Part shown: piece after piece, positions 19,221 to 29,462 of the stretch | Layout of the letters: each line of letters starts with the position of its first letter | How positions within the stretch are numbered: position 1 is the first letter of the stretch | Made by a program: the position numbers and the translations under genes | Source: Streptomyces sp. MJM8645 | GTDB taxonomy: Bacteria; Actinomycetota; Actinomycetes; Streptomycetales; Streptomycetaceae | Direction of reading: 5' to 3' | Assembly: GCF_001625365.1 (NCBI RefSeq) | Contig: NZ_LJJF01000001.1 | Span: 4,661,001-4,725,000, forward strand | DNA: 64,000 bases | The notes under the pieces: generated by a model | Databases searched by the model: none | Told to the model about the DNA's origin: nothing | What the model saw: the letters and a program-made list of their open reading frames with translations, nothing else

Positions 19221-20590
19221 GCCCATTGACCTCGGGGGCCGAGCCGGTGGCGTACTGGGCGCAGTACGCCTGGCTGCCGCACCCCAACGGGCCGGTGGTC
19301 GAGCGGAACGTGCTGATCACCGCCGGCCCCGGCGGCCGGATCACCGCAGTGACCCCGGACAGCGGGCCCTGCCCACCCGGGGCCGTCCGCCTCGACGGGC
19401 TGCTGCTGCCCGGCCAGGCGAACGCCCACTCGCACGCCTTCCACCGGGCGCTGCGCGGCCACGTCCAGGTCGGCTCCGGCACCTTCTGGACCTGGCGCGA
19501 CACCATGTACCGGTTCGCCGGGGCGCTCGACCCGGACCGCTACCTGGCGCTCGCCACCGCCGTCTACGCCGAGATGGCGCTGGCCGGGGTCACCGCCGTC
19601 GGCGAGTTCCACTACCTGCACCACGCCCCCGGCGGCGCCCGCTACGACGACCCCAACGCGATGGGCGAGGCGCTGATCGAGGCCGCCGCCCGGGCCGGCA
19701 TCCGGATCACCCTGCTCGACACCTGTTACCTGTCCGCCGGCTTCGGCGCCGAGCCGACCAGGCCGCAGCAGCGGTTCAGCGACGGCGACGCCGAGGCCTG
19801 GGCGGTGCGGGCGGACGCGCTCAAGCCCCGCGAGCACGCCCGGATCGGCGCCGCCGTCCACTCGGTGCGGGCCGTCCCGGCCGAGCAGTTGGGCACCGTC
19901 GCGCAGTGGGCGGCGGTGCGCGAGGCGCCGCTGCACGTCCACCTGTCCGAGCAGACCGCCGAGAACGACGCCTGCCTCGCCGCGCACGGCGTCACCCCGA
20001 CCCGGCTGCTCGCCGACCACGGCGTGCTCGGCCCGCGCACCTCGGCCGTGCACGCCACCCACCTCACCGACGAGGACGTCCGGCTCCTCACCGACACCTC
20101 CACCACCATCTGCATGTGCCCCACCACCGAGCGGGACCTCGCGGACGGCATCGGCCCGGCCCGCCGGCTCGCCTCGGCGGGCTGCCCGGTCACCCTGGGC
20201 AGCGACAGCCACGCCGTCATCGACCCGTTCGAGGAGGCCCGCGCCCTGGAGCTGAACGAGCGGCTGCGCACCCGCACCCGCGGGCACTGGACGGCCAACC
20301 TCCTGCTGCGGGCCGGCACCGAGGACGGGCACGCCTCGCTCGGCTGGCCGGAGGCGGGGCGGGTCGAAGCCGGCGCGCTCGCCGACTTCACCGTGATCGC
20401 CCTGGACTCGGTGCGCACCGCGGGCCCGCCGCCCCGCCTCGGCGCCGAGACCGCCGTCTTCGCGGCCTCGGCGGCCGACGTGCGGCACGTGGTGGTCGGC
20501 GGCCGGCAGATCGTCCGGGACGGCGTGCACCAGCTCGTCGCGGACGTGCCGGGCGCGCTGCGGGACTCGATCGGCGTGCTGGACCACTGA
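19211..20590 (+). CDS. hutF: formimidoylglutamate deiminase
   Basis: A 459-residue amidohydrolase-superfamily enzyme that deiminates N-formimino-L-glutamate to N-formyl-L-glutamate and ammonia. The metal site is seen in LPGQANAHSHAFHRAL (HxH), LHVHLSEQTAEND (His, Glu), AVHATHLTDEDV (His) and TLGSDSHAVIDPFEEAR (Asp). The FTFWTWRD-like segment GTFWTWRDTMY is typical of HutF. GTG 19211 overlaps the end of the upstream gene by ten bases, consistent with translational coupling. Length and C-terminus are normal. Confidence 0.93.
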   Translation: MSLSPLTSGAEPVAYWAQYAWLPHPNGPVVERNVLITAGPGGRITAVTPDSGPCPPGAVRLDGLLLPGQANAHSHAFHRALRGHVQVGSGTFWTWRDTMYRFAGALDPDRYLALATAVYAEMALAGVTAVGEFHYLHHAPGGARYDDPNAMGEALIEAAARAGIRITLLDTCYLSAGFGAEPTRPQQRFSDGDAEAWAVRADALKPREHARIGAAVHSVRAVPAEQLGTVAQWAAVREAPLHVHLSEQTAENDACLAAHGVTPTRLLADHGVLGPRTSAVHATHLTDEDVRLLTDTSTTICMCPTTERDLADGIGPARRLASAGCPVTLGSDSHAVIDPFEEARALELNERLRTRTRGHWTANLLLRAGTEDGHASLGWPEAGRVEAGALADFTVIALDSVRTAGPPPRLGAETAVFAASAADVRHVVVGGRQIVRDGVHQLVADVPGALRDSIGVLDH

Positions 20591-20624
20591 CCTCTTTGTT
20601 CAATTCCCTTCGGAAGGCGTTGTC

Positions 20625-21800
20625 TTGAGCACCAGGACCACCTTGATCACGGGCATCGGCAGCCTGGTCACCAACGACCCCGGGCACGGCACCGGGCCGC
20701 TCGGCCTGCTCACCGACGCGGCCGTGGTGATCGACGGCGGAACGGTTGCCTGGGTCGGCCCGGCGGCGCAGGCCCCGGCGGCGGACGAGCGTTTCGAGGC
20801 CGGTGGCCGGGCGCTGCTGCCCGGCTTCGTCGACTCGCACGCCCACCTGGTGTTCGCGGGGGATCGTACGGCCGAGTTCAACGCCCGGATGTCCGGGCAG
20901 GCGTACTCGGCGGGTGGCATCCGGACGACGGTGGCGGCCACCAGGGCGGCGAGTGACGCCGAACTGGAGGCCAACCTGGCCGGGTTCGTCCGGGAGGCGC
21001 TGCGGCAGGGCACCACCACGATCGAGTGCAAGTCCGGCTACGGTCTGACCGTCGCCGACGAGGCGCGGGCGCTGCGGATCGCCGCGCAGCACACCCCGGA
21101 GACCACCTACCTGGGCGCGCACGTGGTCGCGCCCGAGTACGCCGAAGACCCGGCCGGGTACGTCGACCTGGTCACCGGCGAGATGCTGGACGCCTGCGCC
21201 CCGCACGCCCGCTGGGTGGACGTGTTCTGCGAGCAGGGCGCCTTCGACGGCGACCAGGCGCGGGCCGTTCTGACGGCGGGGATCGAGAAGGGCCTCACAC
21301 CGCGCGTGCACGCCAACCAGCTCACGTACGGGCCCGGCGTGCAGCTCGCGGTGGAGCTGGGGGCCGCCTCGGCGGACCACTGCACCCACCTGACCGACGA
21401 GGATGTCGCGGCACTGGCGGGGTCGGCGACGGTCGCGACGCTGCTGCCGGGGGCGGAGTTCTCGACGCGGGCCGAGTACCCGAGCGGGCGGCGGCTGCTC
21501 GACGCGGGGGCCGTGGTGGCGCTCTCCACGGACTGCAACCCGGGCTCCAGCTTCACCAGTTCGATGGCGTTCTGCATCGCGGTCGCGGTCCGGGAGATGG
21601 GCATGACGCCGGACGAGGCGGTCTGGGCGGCCACGGCAGGCGGCGCGCACGCCCTGCGGCGCAGTGACGTCGGGACGGTCGCGGTCGGCTCCCGGGCGGA
21701 CCTGCTGCTGCTGGACGCGCCCTCGCACGTGCATTTGGCGTACCGCCCGGGCGTGCCACTGACGGCGGCGGTCTGGCGAGCGGGCGTCCGGGAGGTCTGA
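20625..21800 (+). CDS. hutI: imidazolonepropionase
   Basis: A 391-residue amidohydrolase opening imidazolone propionate to N-formimino-L-glutamate. The metal ligands are in GFVDSHAHLVFAGDRTAEF (HxH), RVHANQLTYGPG (His) and ALSTDCNPGSSF (Asp); TTIECKSGYGL is the family signature around residue 135. The start is an unusual TTG (20625-20627), chosen because GGAAGG lies seven bases upstream and no ATG or GTG fits. Codons near the 5' end use T and G more than the neighbours. Last gene of the hutU operon, followed by a strong hairpin. Confidence 0.94.
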   Translation: MSTRTTLITGIGSLVTNDPGHGTGPLGLLTDAAVVIDGGTVAWVGPAAQAPAADERFEAGGRALLPGFVDSHAHLVFAGDRTAEFNARMSGQAYSAGGIRTTVAATRAASDAELEANLAGFVREALRQGTTTIECKSGYGLTVADEARALRIAAQHTPETTYLGAHVVAPEYAEDPAGYVDLVTGEMLDACAPHARWVDVFCEQGAFDGDQARAVLTAGIEKGLTPRVHANQLTYGPGVQLAVELGAASADHCTHLTDEDVAALAGSATVATLLPGAEFSTRAEYPSGRRLLDAGAVVALSTDCNPGSSFTSSMAFCIAVAVREMGMTPDEAVWAATAGGAHALRRSDVGTVAVGSRADLLLLDAPSHVHLAYRPGVPLTAAVWRAGVREV

Positions 21801-21812
21801 GCGGTGGGTTCT

Positions 21813-21848
21813 CGTCGCCCCGTCGAGCTGCTGCTCGACGGGGCGACG
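21813..21848. terminator. bidirectional terminator after hutI
   Basis: CGTCGCCCCGTCGAG, a six-base loop, then its perfect 15-base complement CTCGACGGGGCGACG. It lies between the convergent hutI and DUF397 genes. No T-tract. Confidence 0.8.
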
Positions 21849-21854
21849 TGCGGT

Positions 21855-22055
21855 TCAGGGGGTGGTGGTGAGGTGGTCGAACTCGCCGGCCTTGGCGCCT
21901 TGGAGGAAGTTGGCGAACTTCGTGGGTGTGGTGCGGACGATCACCTCGCCCTCGTCGGACTCTCGGAGTTCAACGACCCCATCGGCAGCCCGAACCTCAA
22001 GGCATGCGTTGCTGGAGCCGGAGTAGCTGGACTTCTGCCATGCAGGGCTACTCAT
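21855..22055 (-). CDS. DUF397 domain protein
   Basis: A 66-residue DUF397 protein, with the characteristic WQKSSYSGSSNACLEVR, VVELRESDE and F-x-x-F-L-x-x-x-K-x-G-E-F-D segments. In streptomycetes these small proteins usually pair with an XRE (Scr1/BldB-type) regulator, with which they act as a toxin-antitoxin-like or developmental unit. No such regulator is next to it here, so it is an orphan. ATG 22055 (MSSPAWQKSS) has GAGGG five bases upstream; an upstream ATG at 22067 is possible but its ribosome binding site is only two bases away. Confidence 0.88.
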   Translation of the reverse strand: MSSPAWQKSSYSGSSNACLEVRAADGVVELRESDEGEVIVRTTPTKFANFLQGAKAGEFDHLTTTP

Positions 22056-22452
22056 GATTGCCCTCATATCTCCTTCTCGATGGATCGGATGAAGTCTCGC
22101 GAGTCATCTGACCCTCGGTCACAAACGCGGACCCCGCTGGGGCGGATGGCAGTAGTTCGGCTTCATCGGCCCGCCACATCACTGGCTCGGCCTCATCCCG
22201 CCAGGCGATGCCGGCCAGCCACGTGGGCTTCGCAATCCCTCGCAGGGCCTCAGCGGAGGGGGTGCCGTCCCAGCCCTGGACGCCGATTCGATCGAGCCCT
22301 CGCCGCTCGATGCGTACCCACGTGCCACGCGCCGTGCCGGCTCCCACGGATCGGCGTTTGCGGACCACTGTCGCCCTGTCGAGTTGCGTGCCCAAGGCCG
22401 TCTCGACACGTACCAGCACCTCGTCCACCGGTGCCCGGCGCAGATCCGTCAT
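22048..22452 (-). pseudogene. truncated phosphotransferase-like gene, N-terminal fragment
   Basis: A 134-codon frame beginning MTDLRRAPVDEVLVRVETAL. The segments GTWVRIERRGLDRIGVQGW and PVMWRADEAELL match, from memory, the first 100-110 residues of a roughly 290-residue aminoglycoside-phosphotransferase-like family common in Streptomyces. The remainder, including the catalytic HxD-containing kinase core, is missing. The last 20 codons look random and run eight bases into the DUF397 gene. An internal or 3' deletion is the simplest reading. It could instead be a functional short protein, but the abrupt loss of family pattern argues against that. Confidence 0.5.
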
Positions 22453-22621
22453 GGGACAACGGTAGTGATGCTCAGCGGAGTTGGGAGTCGCTCCAAACGG
22501 GACGCTGTAGGTCAATCATTCGCCAACGGCGTCCCCCCCCCAGGGTGAGGTCTCGCGGTTGCACGTGTGCAGGGAACGCGCGTCCGGTTTGCGGCGCACC
22601 GTGCCCGCTGCGGGGCGCCGC

Positions 22622-24694
22622 TCAGCCCAAGCCCAACGACCGCCGCAAGAACTCCAGTTCATGCAGCAGCAGGTTCTCCACCACCACCTCGTCGGTCGGC
22701 CGGTGGCCGGTGGCGCGTAGCGGTAGGACCTCGTGCGGGCGCCCGGCGGCGAGCAGGGCGTGGGAGAGCCGCAGGGTGTGTACGGGGAAGACGTTGTCGT
22801 CGGCGAGGCCCTGGATCAGCAGGAGCGGGCGGCTCAGCTCCGGGGCCTCGGCAATCAGGGAGCCGTCGTCGTAGTGCCCCGGGTGCTCGTCGGGGTGGCC
22901 GAGGAAGCGCTCCTGCCAGTGGGTGTCGTAGAGCCGCCAGTCGGTGGGGGCGGCCCCGGCGGAGGCGGCGTGGAAGACGTCCGGGCGGCGCAGGACGGCG
23001 AGGGCGGCGAGGTAGCCGCCGTAGGACCAGCCGCGGATGCCGACCCGGTCGAGGTCGAGTAGTCCGGGCCGCAGCCGGGCGGCCTCGTGCAGGCCCTCGA
23101 CCTGGTCCGCCAGGGCGGGGCCGGCCTTGTCGCCGTAGATCGTCTTGTCCCACTGCGGTCCGCGCCCGGGGGTGCCACGGCCGTCGACGACCAGCACCGC
23201 GAAGCCCTGGTCGGCGAACCACTGGGAGACCCGGCCCCACCACGCGCCGCTGCTGGTGACCTTGTGCATCCCGGGCCCGCCGTACGGGTCGAGCAGGACG
23301 GGCAGTGGGGTGCCGCCGGGGCGGTGGCCGGTGGGCAGGAAGAGCGCGGCGCGCAGCTCGCGGGGGCCGAGGCGGAGCAGTTCGGGGCGTGCGGCGAGGA
23401 CGGGCGACTGCGCGTACGAGGTCACCGGGTGCGCCGTGCGGTCGCCGCGGTGGACGGTGGTGCGGCCGGCCGGGAAGCCCTCGGAGCGGGTGGTGAGGAC
23501 GAGGGTGCCGCCGCGCCGGGCGCCCGTGTGGACGCCAGGGCCGCTGCTCAGCCGCCGGATGCCGCGGCCCGGTTCGTACTGCCAGAGGTGGGTCTCGGTG
23601 GGGTCCTCCAGGGCGGTGAACAGGATCTGTTCGCCGTCCGTGCCGAGCACCTCCCACAGCTGTAGTCCGGGCGGGGTGACGGGCTCGCCGTCGACGGTGA
23701 GGTGCCGGGTGTCGCCGAGGTCGGCGGTGTCGACCAGGGCGCCGCCGGCGGTGCGCGCGGGCAGGCCGGGGAGGAGTTCGACCCAGTGCTCGTCGCGGCG
23801 CTCGGCGAGCACCCGGGTGGCGCCGTCGGGCCCGATCGCCAGGGTGCGGACGGTGCGCTGGTCGCGGCTCTGCACGGCGGCGTACGGGCCGTGGGCGTCC
23901 CAGCCGGCGGCGGTGAGGTACTCGAACGCGGTGCGGTCCCAGCGGACCTCGGTGCGGGTGCCGTCGAGGCCGAGCAGCAGGAGCGAGACCTCGGCGTTGG
24001 CGGTGCCGGCCAGCGGGTAGCGGATCACGCGGGGCGGGCGCTGCGGGTCGGTCGGGTCGGCGAGGTGCACGCGGTGGACGGGGCGCTCGTCGACGCGGGT
24101 GACGAGCAGTGCGGTGCCGTCGGGGGACCACCAGTGGCCGCGGGTGCGGTACATCTCCGCGGCGGCGACGTACTCGGCGACGCCGTACGCGACGTCCCCG
24201 GCCTCGGGCTGGGCGAGCGCCCGGTCGTCCGTGGTGCCCCTGTCGTCCGGGCCGGCAGAGCTGTCAGAGCCGTCGACGGTGACCACGCGCAGGGCGCCGG
24301 CGCCGGTGTAGGCGATCCGCCGGCCGGTCGGGTCGAGCCGCGGGTCGTGGACGTTGGTGGCGGTGGGGACGGCGCGGACGGTGCCGGAGGCGGTGTCGGC
24401 GAGCCAGAGAGCGCCGTCGAGCGCGAAGGCGGCGAGCCGGCCGGTGGCGTCGGTGCTGTAACCGGTGATGCCGTCGGTGGAGGGGCCGGCGCCCAGCGCG
24501 GCCGGGTCGGCGATCAGCCGTTCCCGGCCGGTGGCGGTGTCGAGCGCCCAGAGGCAGGCGAGCGGGTCGGTGCCGCCGCGGCTGCGCAGGAACAGGACGG
24601 CGGCGCCGTCGGCGGTGATGCCCGGGTGGGTGGGGGCGCCCAGAGTGAAGCACCGGGTGCGGGCGAGCTGGCGCGGTAACGGGTCGGTCGTCAT
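22622..24694 (-). CDS. S9 family prolyl oligopeptidase / dipeptidyl aminopeptidase
   Basis: A 690-residue serine peptidase with an N-terminal DPP-IV-like beta-propeller (about residues 30-430) and a C-terminal alpha/beta hydrolase. The nucleophile motif RGWSYGGYLA places the Ser near residue 557; LIQGLADDNVFP has the Asp and LRATGHRP the His. It likely removes N-terminal dipeptides or cleaves short proline-containing peptides in the cytoplasm, as no signal peptide is seen. Starts at 24712, 24706 and 24694 are in frame; MTTDPLPRQ is preferred. A peptide transporter gene lies just upstream on the same strand, so uptake and cleavage of peptides may be linked, although a strong terminator separates the two. 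Confidence 0.92.
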   Translation of the reverse strand: MTTDPLPRQLARTRCFTLGAPTHPGITADGAAVLFLRSRGGTDPLACLWALDTATGRERLIADPAALGAGPSTDGITGYSTDATGRLAAFALDGALWLADTASGTVRAVPTATNVHDPRLDPTGRRIAYTGAGALRVVTVDGSDSSAGPDDRGTTDDRALAQPEAGDVAYGVAEYVAAAEMYRTRGHWWSPDGTALLVTRVDERPVHRVHLADPTDPQRPPRVIRYPLAGTANAEVSLLLLGLDGTRTEVRWDRTAFEYLTAAGWDAHGPYAAVQSRDQRTVRTLAIGPDGATRVLAERRDEHWVELLPGLPARTAGGALVDTADLGDTRHLTVDGEPVTPPGLQLWEVLGTDGEQILFTALEDPTETHLWQYEPGRGIRRLSSGPGVHTGARRGGTLVLTTRSEGFPAGRTTVHRGDRTAHPVTSYAQSPVLAARPELLRLGPRELRAALFLPTGHRPGGTPLPVLLDPYGGPGMHKVTSSGAWWGRVSQWFADQGFAVLVVDGRGTPGRGPQWDKTIYGDKAGPALADQVEGLHEAARLRPGLLDLDRVGIRGWSYGGYLAALAVLRRPDVFHAASAGAAPTDWRLYDTHWQERFLGHPDEHPGHYDDGSLIAEAPELSRPLLLIQGLADDNVFPVHTLRLSHALLAAGRPHEVLPLRATGHRPTDEVVVENLLLHELEFLRRSLGLG

Positions 24695-24742
24695 GCCGGG
24701 CACCATAGGCACGGTCGGAGTGGCGCTGTCGAGCGGAAAACG

Positions 24743-24785
24743 GCCGGGGCCGCCGCGGATCTCAGGAATCCGCGGCGGCCCCGGC
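24743..24785 (-). terminator. intrinsic terminator of the POT transporter gene
   Basis: A perfect 18-bp stem (24743-24760 with 24768-24785) and a seven-base loop, followed on the minus strand by CGTTTTCC. This is the most classical terminator in the window. Confidence 0.9.
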
Positions 24786-24802
24786 TCGGGCGGGCGTGAG
24801 CG

Positions 24803-26311
<1,509 letters not shown>

Positions 26312-26490
26312 GAGTAGGGGTTCCTTGCCTGACAGCGTCCGCCAAGGGGGGTGGCGGCGGACGTGGACGGAACCACTCTACGTGGCGATATTTAGCGTTA
26401 TCAGATGACAAAAGCCACGAATCAGGTATGGGAATGGCAAAGTCCGTGACAGATCTGCCCGATCTATCGATGGTAGACGGGCAAATTTCC

Positions 26491-26510
26491 CTTCAATTTC
26501 AAGATTGAAG
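26491..26510. promoter_or_regulatory. A+T-rich inverted repeat in the POT/response-regulator gap
   Basis: CTTCAAT, six bases, ATTGAAG: perfect seven-base arms in an unusually A+T-rich stretch. Possible operator for the transporter or the two-component genes. Confidence 0.35.
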
Positions 26511-26551
26511 GCCGGATTCTTCACCGAACGGGCGGTCTGCGACGGCGTGTT

Positions 26552-26567
26552 GGGCCTGAAGAGGCCC
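26552..26567. other. short hairpin GGGCCT-GAAG-AGGCCC
   Basis: Perfect six-base arms around a GAAG loop, 20 nt upstream of the CRP-like site. Could be a small transcript end or part of a regulatory region. The rest of this intergenic region holds no gene. Confidence 0.3.
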
Positions 26568-26586
26568 TTGTGTAACGATCACGCTC

Positions 26587-26602
26587 TGTGAACTACCTCA
26601 CA
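26587..26602. promoter_or_regulatory. CRP-like palindrome TGTGA-N6-TCACA
   Basis: TGTGA ACTACC TCACA is an exact match to the classical cAMP-receptor-protein dyad, centred 46 nt before the response-regulator ATG. The actinobacterial Crp motif, as I recall it (GTG-N6-GNCAC), differs by one position here. The window also encodes an adenylate cyclase. Confidence 0.5.
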
Positions 26603-26606
26603 AGGC

Positions 26607-26629
26607 AGTCCGCCATACCCGGGCGGACT
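26607..26629. promoter_or_regulatory. inverted repeat next to the response-regulator start
   Basis: AGTCCGCC, seven bases, GGCGGACT: perfect eight-base arms ending 11 nt before the ATG, overlapping a possible -10 (TACCAT, 26629-26634). Possibly an autoregulatory site. Confidence 0.4.
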
Positions 26630-26640
26630 ACCATCACCAC

Positions 26641-27315
26641 ATGACCTGTGTGCTGCTCGCCGAGGACGATCCGGCGATCTCCGAACCGCTCGCCCGAGCC
26701 CTGCGACGTGAGGGCTATGAGGTGCTCGTCCGCGAGGACGGTCCGACCGCACTGGCCGCGGGCCTGACCGAGGAGGTCGACCTCGTCGTCCTCGACCTCG
26801 GCCTGCCCGAGATGGACGGCCTGGAGGTCTGCCGCCGCCTGCGCGCCGACGGCAAGAGCTGCCCCGTCCTGGTGCTCACCGCCCGCGCGGACGAGGTGGA
26901 CACCGTGGTCGGCCTCGACGCCGGTGCCGACGACTACGTGACCAAGCCCTTCCGCCTGGCCGAACTGCTCGCCCGCGTCCGCGCCCTGCTCCGGCGCGGC
27001 AACGTCGACCAGCTCACCACCGGCGCGCACGGGGTGAAGATCGACATCGAGTCCCACCGCGCCTGGCTCGGCGAGGAGGAGCTCACCCTCTCCGCCAAGG
27101 AGTTCGAGCTGCTGCGCGTCCTCGTCCGGGACGCCGGCCGGGTGGTCACCCGCGAGGAGATCATGCGGCAGGTCTGGGACACCACCTGGTGGACCTCCAC
27201 CAAGACCCTGGACATGCACATCTCCTGGCTCCGCAAGAAGCTCGGCGACGACGCGGCGAACCCGCGCTACATCGCCACCGTGCGCGGAGTGGGGTTCCGG
27301 TTCGAGAAGAATTAG
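26641..27315 (+). CDS. OmpR-family response regulator
   Basis: A 224-residue two-component regulator. The receiver domain (1-115) has LLAEDDP acidic pocket, VDLVVLDLGLPEMDG with the phospho-accepting Asp near residue 51, LTARADEVD (Thr/Ala switch) and YVTKPFRLAELLARV (Lys). The C-terminal winged helix (about 130-222) has LSAKEFELLRVLVRDAGRVV and WWTSTKTLDMHISWLRKKLG. TACCAT sits six bases before the ATG with no ribosome binding site, suggesting leaderless initiation. The kinase gene follows 63 nt later. Confidence 0.93.
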   Translation: MTCVLLAEDDPAISEPLARALRREGYEVLVREDGPTALAAGLTEEVDLVVLDLGLPEMDGLEVCRRLRADGKSCPVLVLTARADEVDTVVGLDAGADDYVTKPFRLAELLARVRALLRRGNVDQLTTGAHGVKIDIESHRAWLGEEELTLSAKEFELLRVLVRDAGRVVTREEIMRQVWDTTWWTSTKTLDMHISWLRKKLGDDAANPRYIATVRGVGFRFEKN

Positions 27316-27378
27316 CCCCGTACGGAGATCGCGGCCGGGAGTCGGCCGACGAAGCGGAGCACCTCGGGGAGCGGCAGC

Positions 27379-28623
27379 GTGAAACGCCGGATGATCAACT
27401 CGCTGCTGGGCGTCGTCCTGGTGGTGGTCGTGGTGTTCTGCGTGCCGCTCGCCCTGGTCGAGAAGCGCACCATCGTCAACTCGGCCCAGGACCGGGTGGA
27501 CGCGGCCGCCGTCCGGGTGCTCGCCCTGGTCGAGAACCGGCTCTCCGCGGGTGAGTCGGTCACCGGCCGGGCCTTCGACAACCAGGTCACCGAGGGCAGC
27601 TACGTCGAGGTGCAGATCCCCGGCCAGGACGTCGTCTCCAGCGGCGAACGCCTGGCCGGCGGCCACCTGCTGAAGGCCGTCGAACGCGGCAACAGCGGCG
27701 AGGTCGTCACCGTCGAGCAGTCCCGCGCGGACGTCGACCACGAGATCGCCAACATGCTGCTGCTGCTCGGCGTGGTCGCCCTGCTGGCCGTGCAGGCCGC
27801 CGTGGCGCTCGCCGTCTGGCAGGCCAAACGGCTCGCCCGGCCGCTCACCGACCTGGCCGAGACCGCCGAACGGCTCGGCTCCGGCGACCCGCGCCCCCGC
27901 GACCGCCGCTACGGGGTGCCCGAACTCGACCGGGTCGCCGAGGTGCTGGACACCAGCGCCGAGCGGATCGCCCGGATGCTCACCGCCGAACGCCGGCTCG
28001 CCGCCGACGCCTCGCACCAGCTGCGCACCCCGCTCACCGCGCTCTCCATGCGGCTGGAGGAGATCACCGCCCTCGCCGAGGAACCGGAGACCGTCAAGGA
28101 GGAGGCGACCATCGCCCTCCAACAGGTCGAACGGCTCACCGACGTCGTCCAGCGGCTGCTCACCACCCAGCGCGACCCGCGCAGCCCCACCGCGGTGGCC
28201 TTCGACCTGGACGAGGTGATCAAGCAGCAGGTCGAGGAGTGGGGGCCGTCGCTGCGCGAGACCGGCCGGGTGCTGTCCCTGGAGGGCCTGCACGGGGTCA
28301 CCGCCGTCGGCACGCCGGGCACCGTCGCCCAGGTGCTGGCCACCCTGATCGAGAACTCGCTGATGCACGGCGCCGGGACGATCACCCTGCGGGTCCGGCC
28401 CTCCGGCACCTCGGTGGTGGTCGAGGTGCAGGACCAGGGCGCCGGCGTGCCGCCGGACCTCGGGAACCGGGTGTTCGAGCGCGCCGTCAGCGGCCGCAAC
28501 TCCACCGGCATCGGCCTGGCCGTCGCCCGTGACCTCGCGGAGGCGGACGGGGGCCGGCTCGAACTGCTCTCGCTGAAGCCCGCGGTGTTCGCGCTCTTCC
28601 TCGGCCGCAGCCACGCGGACTGA
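27379..28623 (+). CDS. sensor histidine kinase
   Basis: A 414-residue membrane kinase, partner of the preceding regulator. Membrane segments at about residues 8-28 and 127-147 enclose a roughly 100-residue extracytoplasmic sensor. A HAMP-type linker (QAKRLARPLTDLAETAERL) follows. The H-box ASHQLRTPLTALSMRLEE has the phosphorylated His at residue 213. The N-box LIENSLMHG and G-box STGIGLAVARDLAEADGG form the ATPase domain. GTG start with GGGGAG upstream. Stimulus unknown. Confidence 0.92.
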   Translation: MKRRMINSLLGVVLVVVVVFCVPLALVEKRTIVNSAQDRVDAAAVRVLALVENRLSAGESVTGRAFDNQVTEGSYVEVQIPGQDVVSSGERLAGGHLLKAVERGNSGEVVTVEQSRADVDHEIANMLLLLGVVALLAVQAAVALAVWQAKRLARPLTDLAETAERLGSGDPRPRDRRYGVPELDRVAEVLDTSAERIARMLTAERRLAADASHQLRTPLTALSMRLEEITALAEEPETVKEEATIALQQVERLTDVVQRLLTTQRDPRSPTAVAFDLDEVIKQQVEEWGPSLRETGRVLSLEGLHGVTAVGTPGTVAQVLATLIENSLMHGAGTITLRVRPSGTSVVVEVQDQGAGVPPDLGNRVFERAVSGRNSTGIGLAVARDLAEADGGRLELLSLKPAVFALFLGRSHAD

Positions 28624-28648
28624 GCCGGGGCGGGTGCGGCCGGGAGTA

Positions 28649-28671
28649 CGGCCGTCCAGGGCGGACGGCCG
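28649..28671. terminator. bidirectional hairpin between kinase and GtrA genes
   Basis: CGGCCGTCC, five bases, GGACGGCCG: perfect nine-base arms between two convergent stop codons. Confidence 0.6.
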
Positions 28672-28676
28672 GTCGG

Positions 28677-29234
28677 CTATTCGGCCTTGGCGTAGCGGAT
28701 CTGCTCGGCGGCCAGCATCAGCTCGGCCTGGGCGGCCAGCTCCTGGCCGCTGGTGCCGCTGGTGCCGCTCGCGTCCTGCGCGACCGGCTCGGGCAGTGCC
28801 TTGAACACCCAGGTCCGGTACGAGAAGAAGCGGAACACGGTGGCCACCGCGAGGCCGGCCACCTTGGCGCCCAGCTGCTCGTAGTGCGAGTCGAGGCCGA
28901 GCACGTACACCGAGAAGCCGAGCACGCCGGTCTCGATCAGCATGCCGATGCCGCTGTACACGAGGAACAGCGTGATCTCCCGCTTGCGCGAGGCGGCGTC
29001 GCGGTCCCGGTACAGCCAGTAGCGGTAGCCCAGGTAGTTGGTGGCGATGGCGATCAGCGTCGCCGCGATGTTGGACCGCAGCGAGGCCAGGCCCAGCCCG
29101 TTGAGGCACACCCAGAACACGGCGAAGTTGACCACCACGCCGCTCAGGCCGACCAGGCCGAACTTCACCACTTCGCCTGACAGCCCCCGCAGTTTCTGCG
29201 AGAGCGAAGGGCTCGAAGCTGCGGACGTCGCCAT
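28677..29234 (-). CDS. GtrA family membrane protein
   Basis: A 185-residue GtrA/DPMS-like flippase-type protein with four membrane helices: VVKFGLVGLSGVVVNFAVFW, the segment around SNIAATLIAIATNYLGYRYWLYR, LFLVYSGIGMLIETGVLGFS and VAGLAVATVFRFFSYRTWVF. These are the classical family segments, including NY-x-x-x-R-x-W and F-x-x-Y-R-x-W-V-F. Such proteins are thought to move lipid-linked sugars across the membrane for cell-wall glycosylation. Start MATSAASSPSL has GGAGG about ten bases upstream. The C-terminal 40 residues are a low-complexity cytoplasmic tail. Confidence 0.9.
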   Translation of the reverse strand: MATSAASSPSLSQKLRGLSGEVVKFGLVGLSGVVVNFAVFWVCLNGLGLASLRSNIAATLIAIATNYLGYRYWLYRDRDAASRKREITLFLVYSGIGMLIETGVLGFSVYVLGLDSHYEQLGAKVAGLAVATVFRFFSYRTWVFKALPEPVAQDASGTSGTSGQELAAQAELMLAAEQIRYAKAE

Positions 29235-29462
29235 ACCGGGCTGCCTCCATGTGCCTGCGGGTCGAAGAGCGGATCGCGTGGACGCGTCCACCCCTTGAGC
29301 CCTGCGTGCACGCACATGATCGGACTGCGCAGACCAGGACCTAGCCGTCCAGGCTACCCGCTTCCACCGAACGGCTCAGCCCCCAGGGCTCCGGGTTGAC
29401 TGGGACGCCCAGCCCACCCCAGTGGTTCCACCGCCCCCGACCGGCCCGGATATCCTGGCGGG

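Noticed and set aside
22531..22539. Run of nine C bases upstream of the truncated phosphotransferase-like gene
   Set aside because: A possible phase-variation tract, but it lies outside any reading frame and no promoter spacing effect can be argued.
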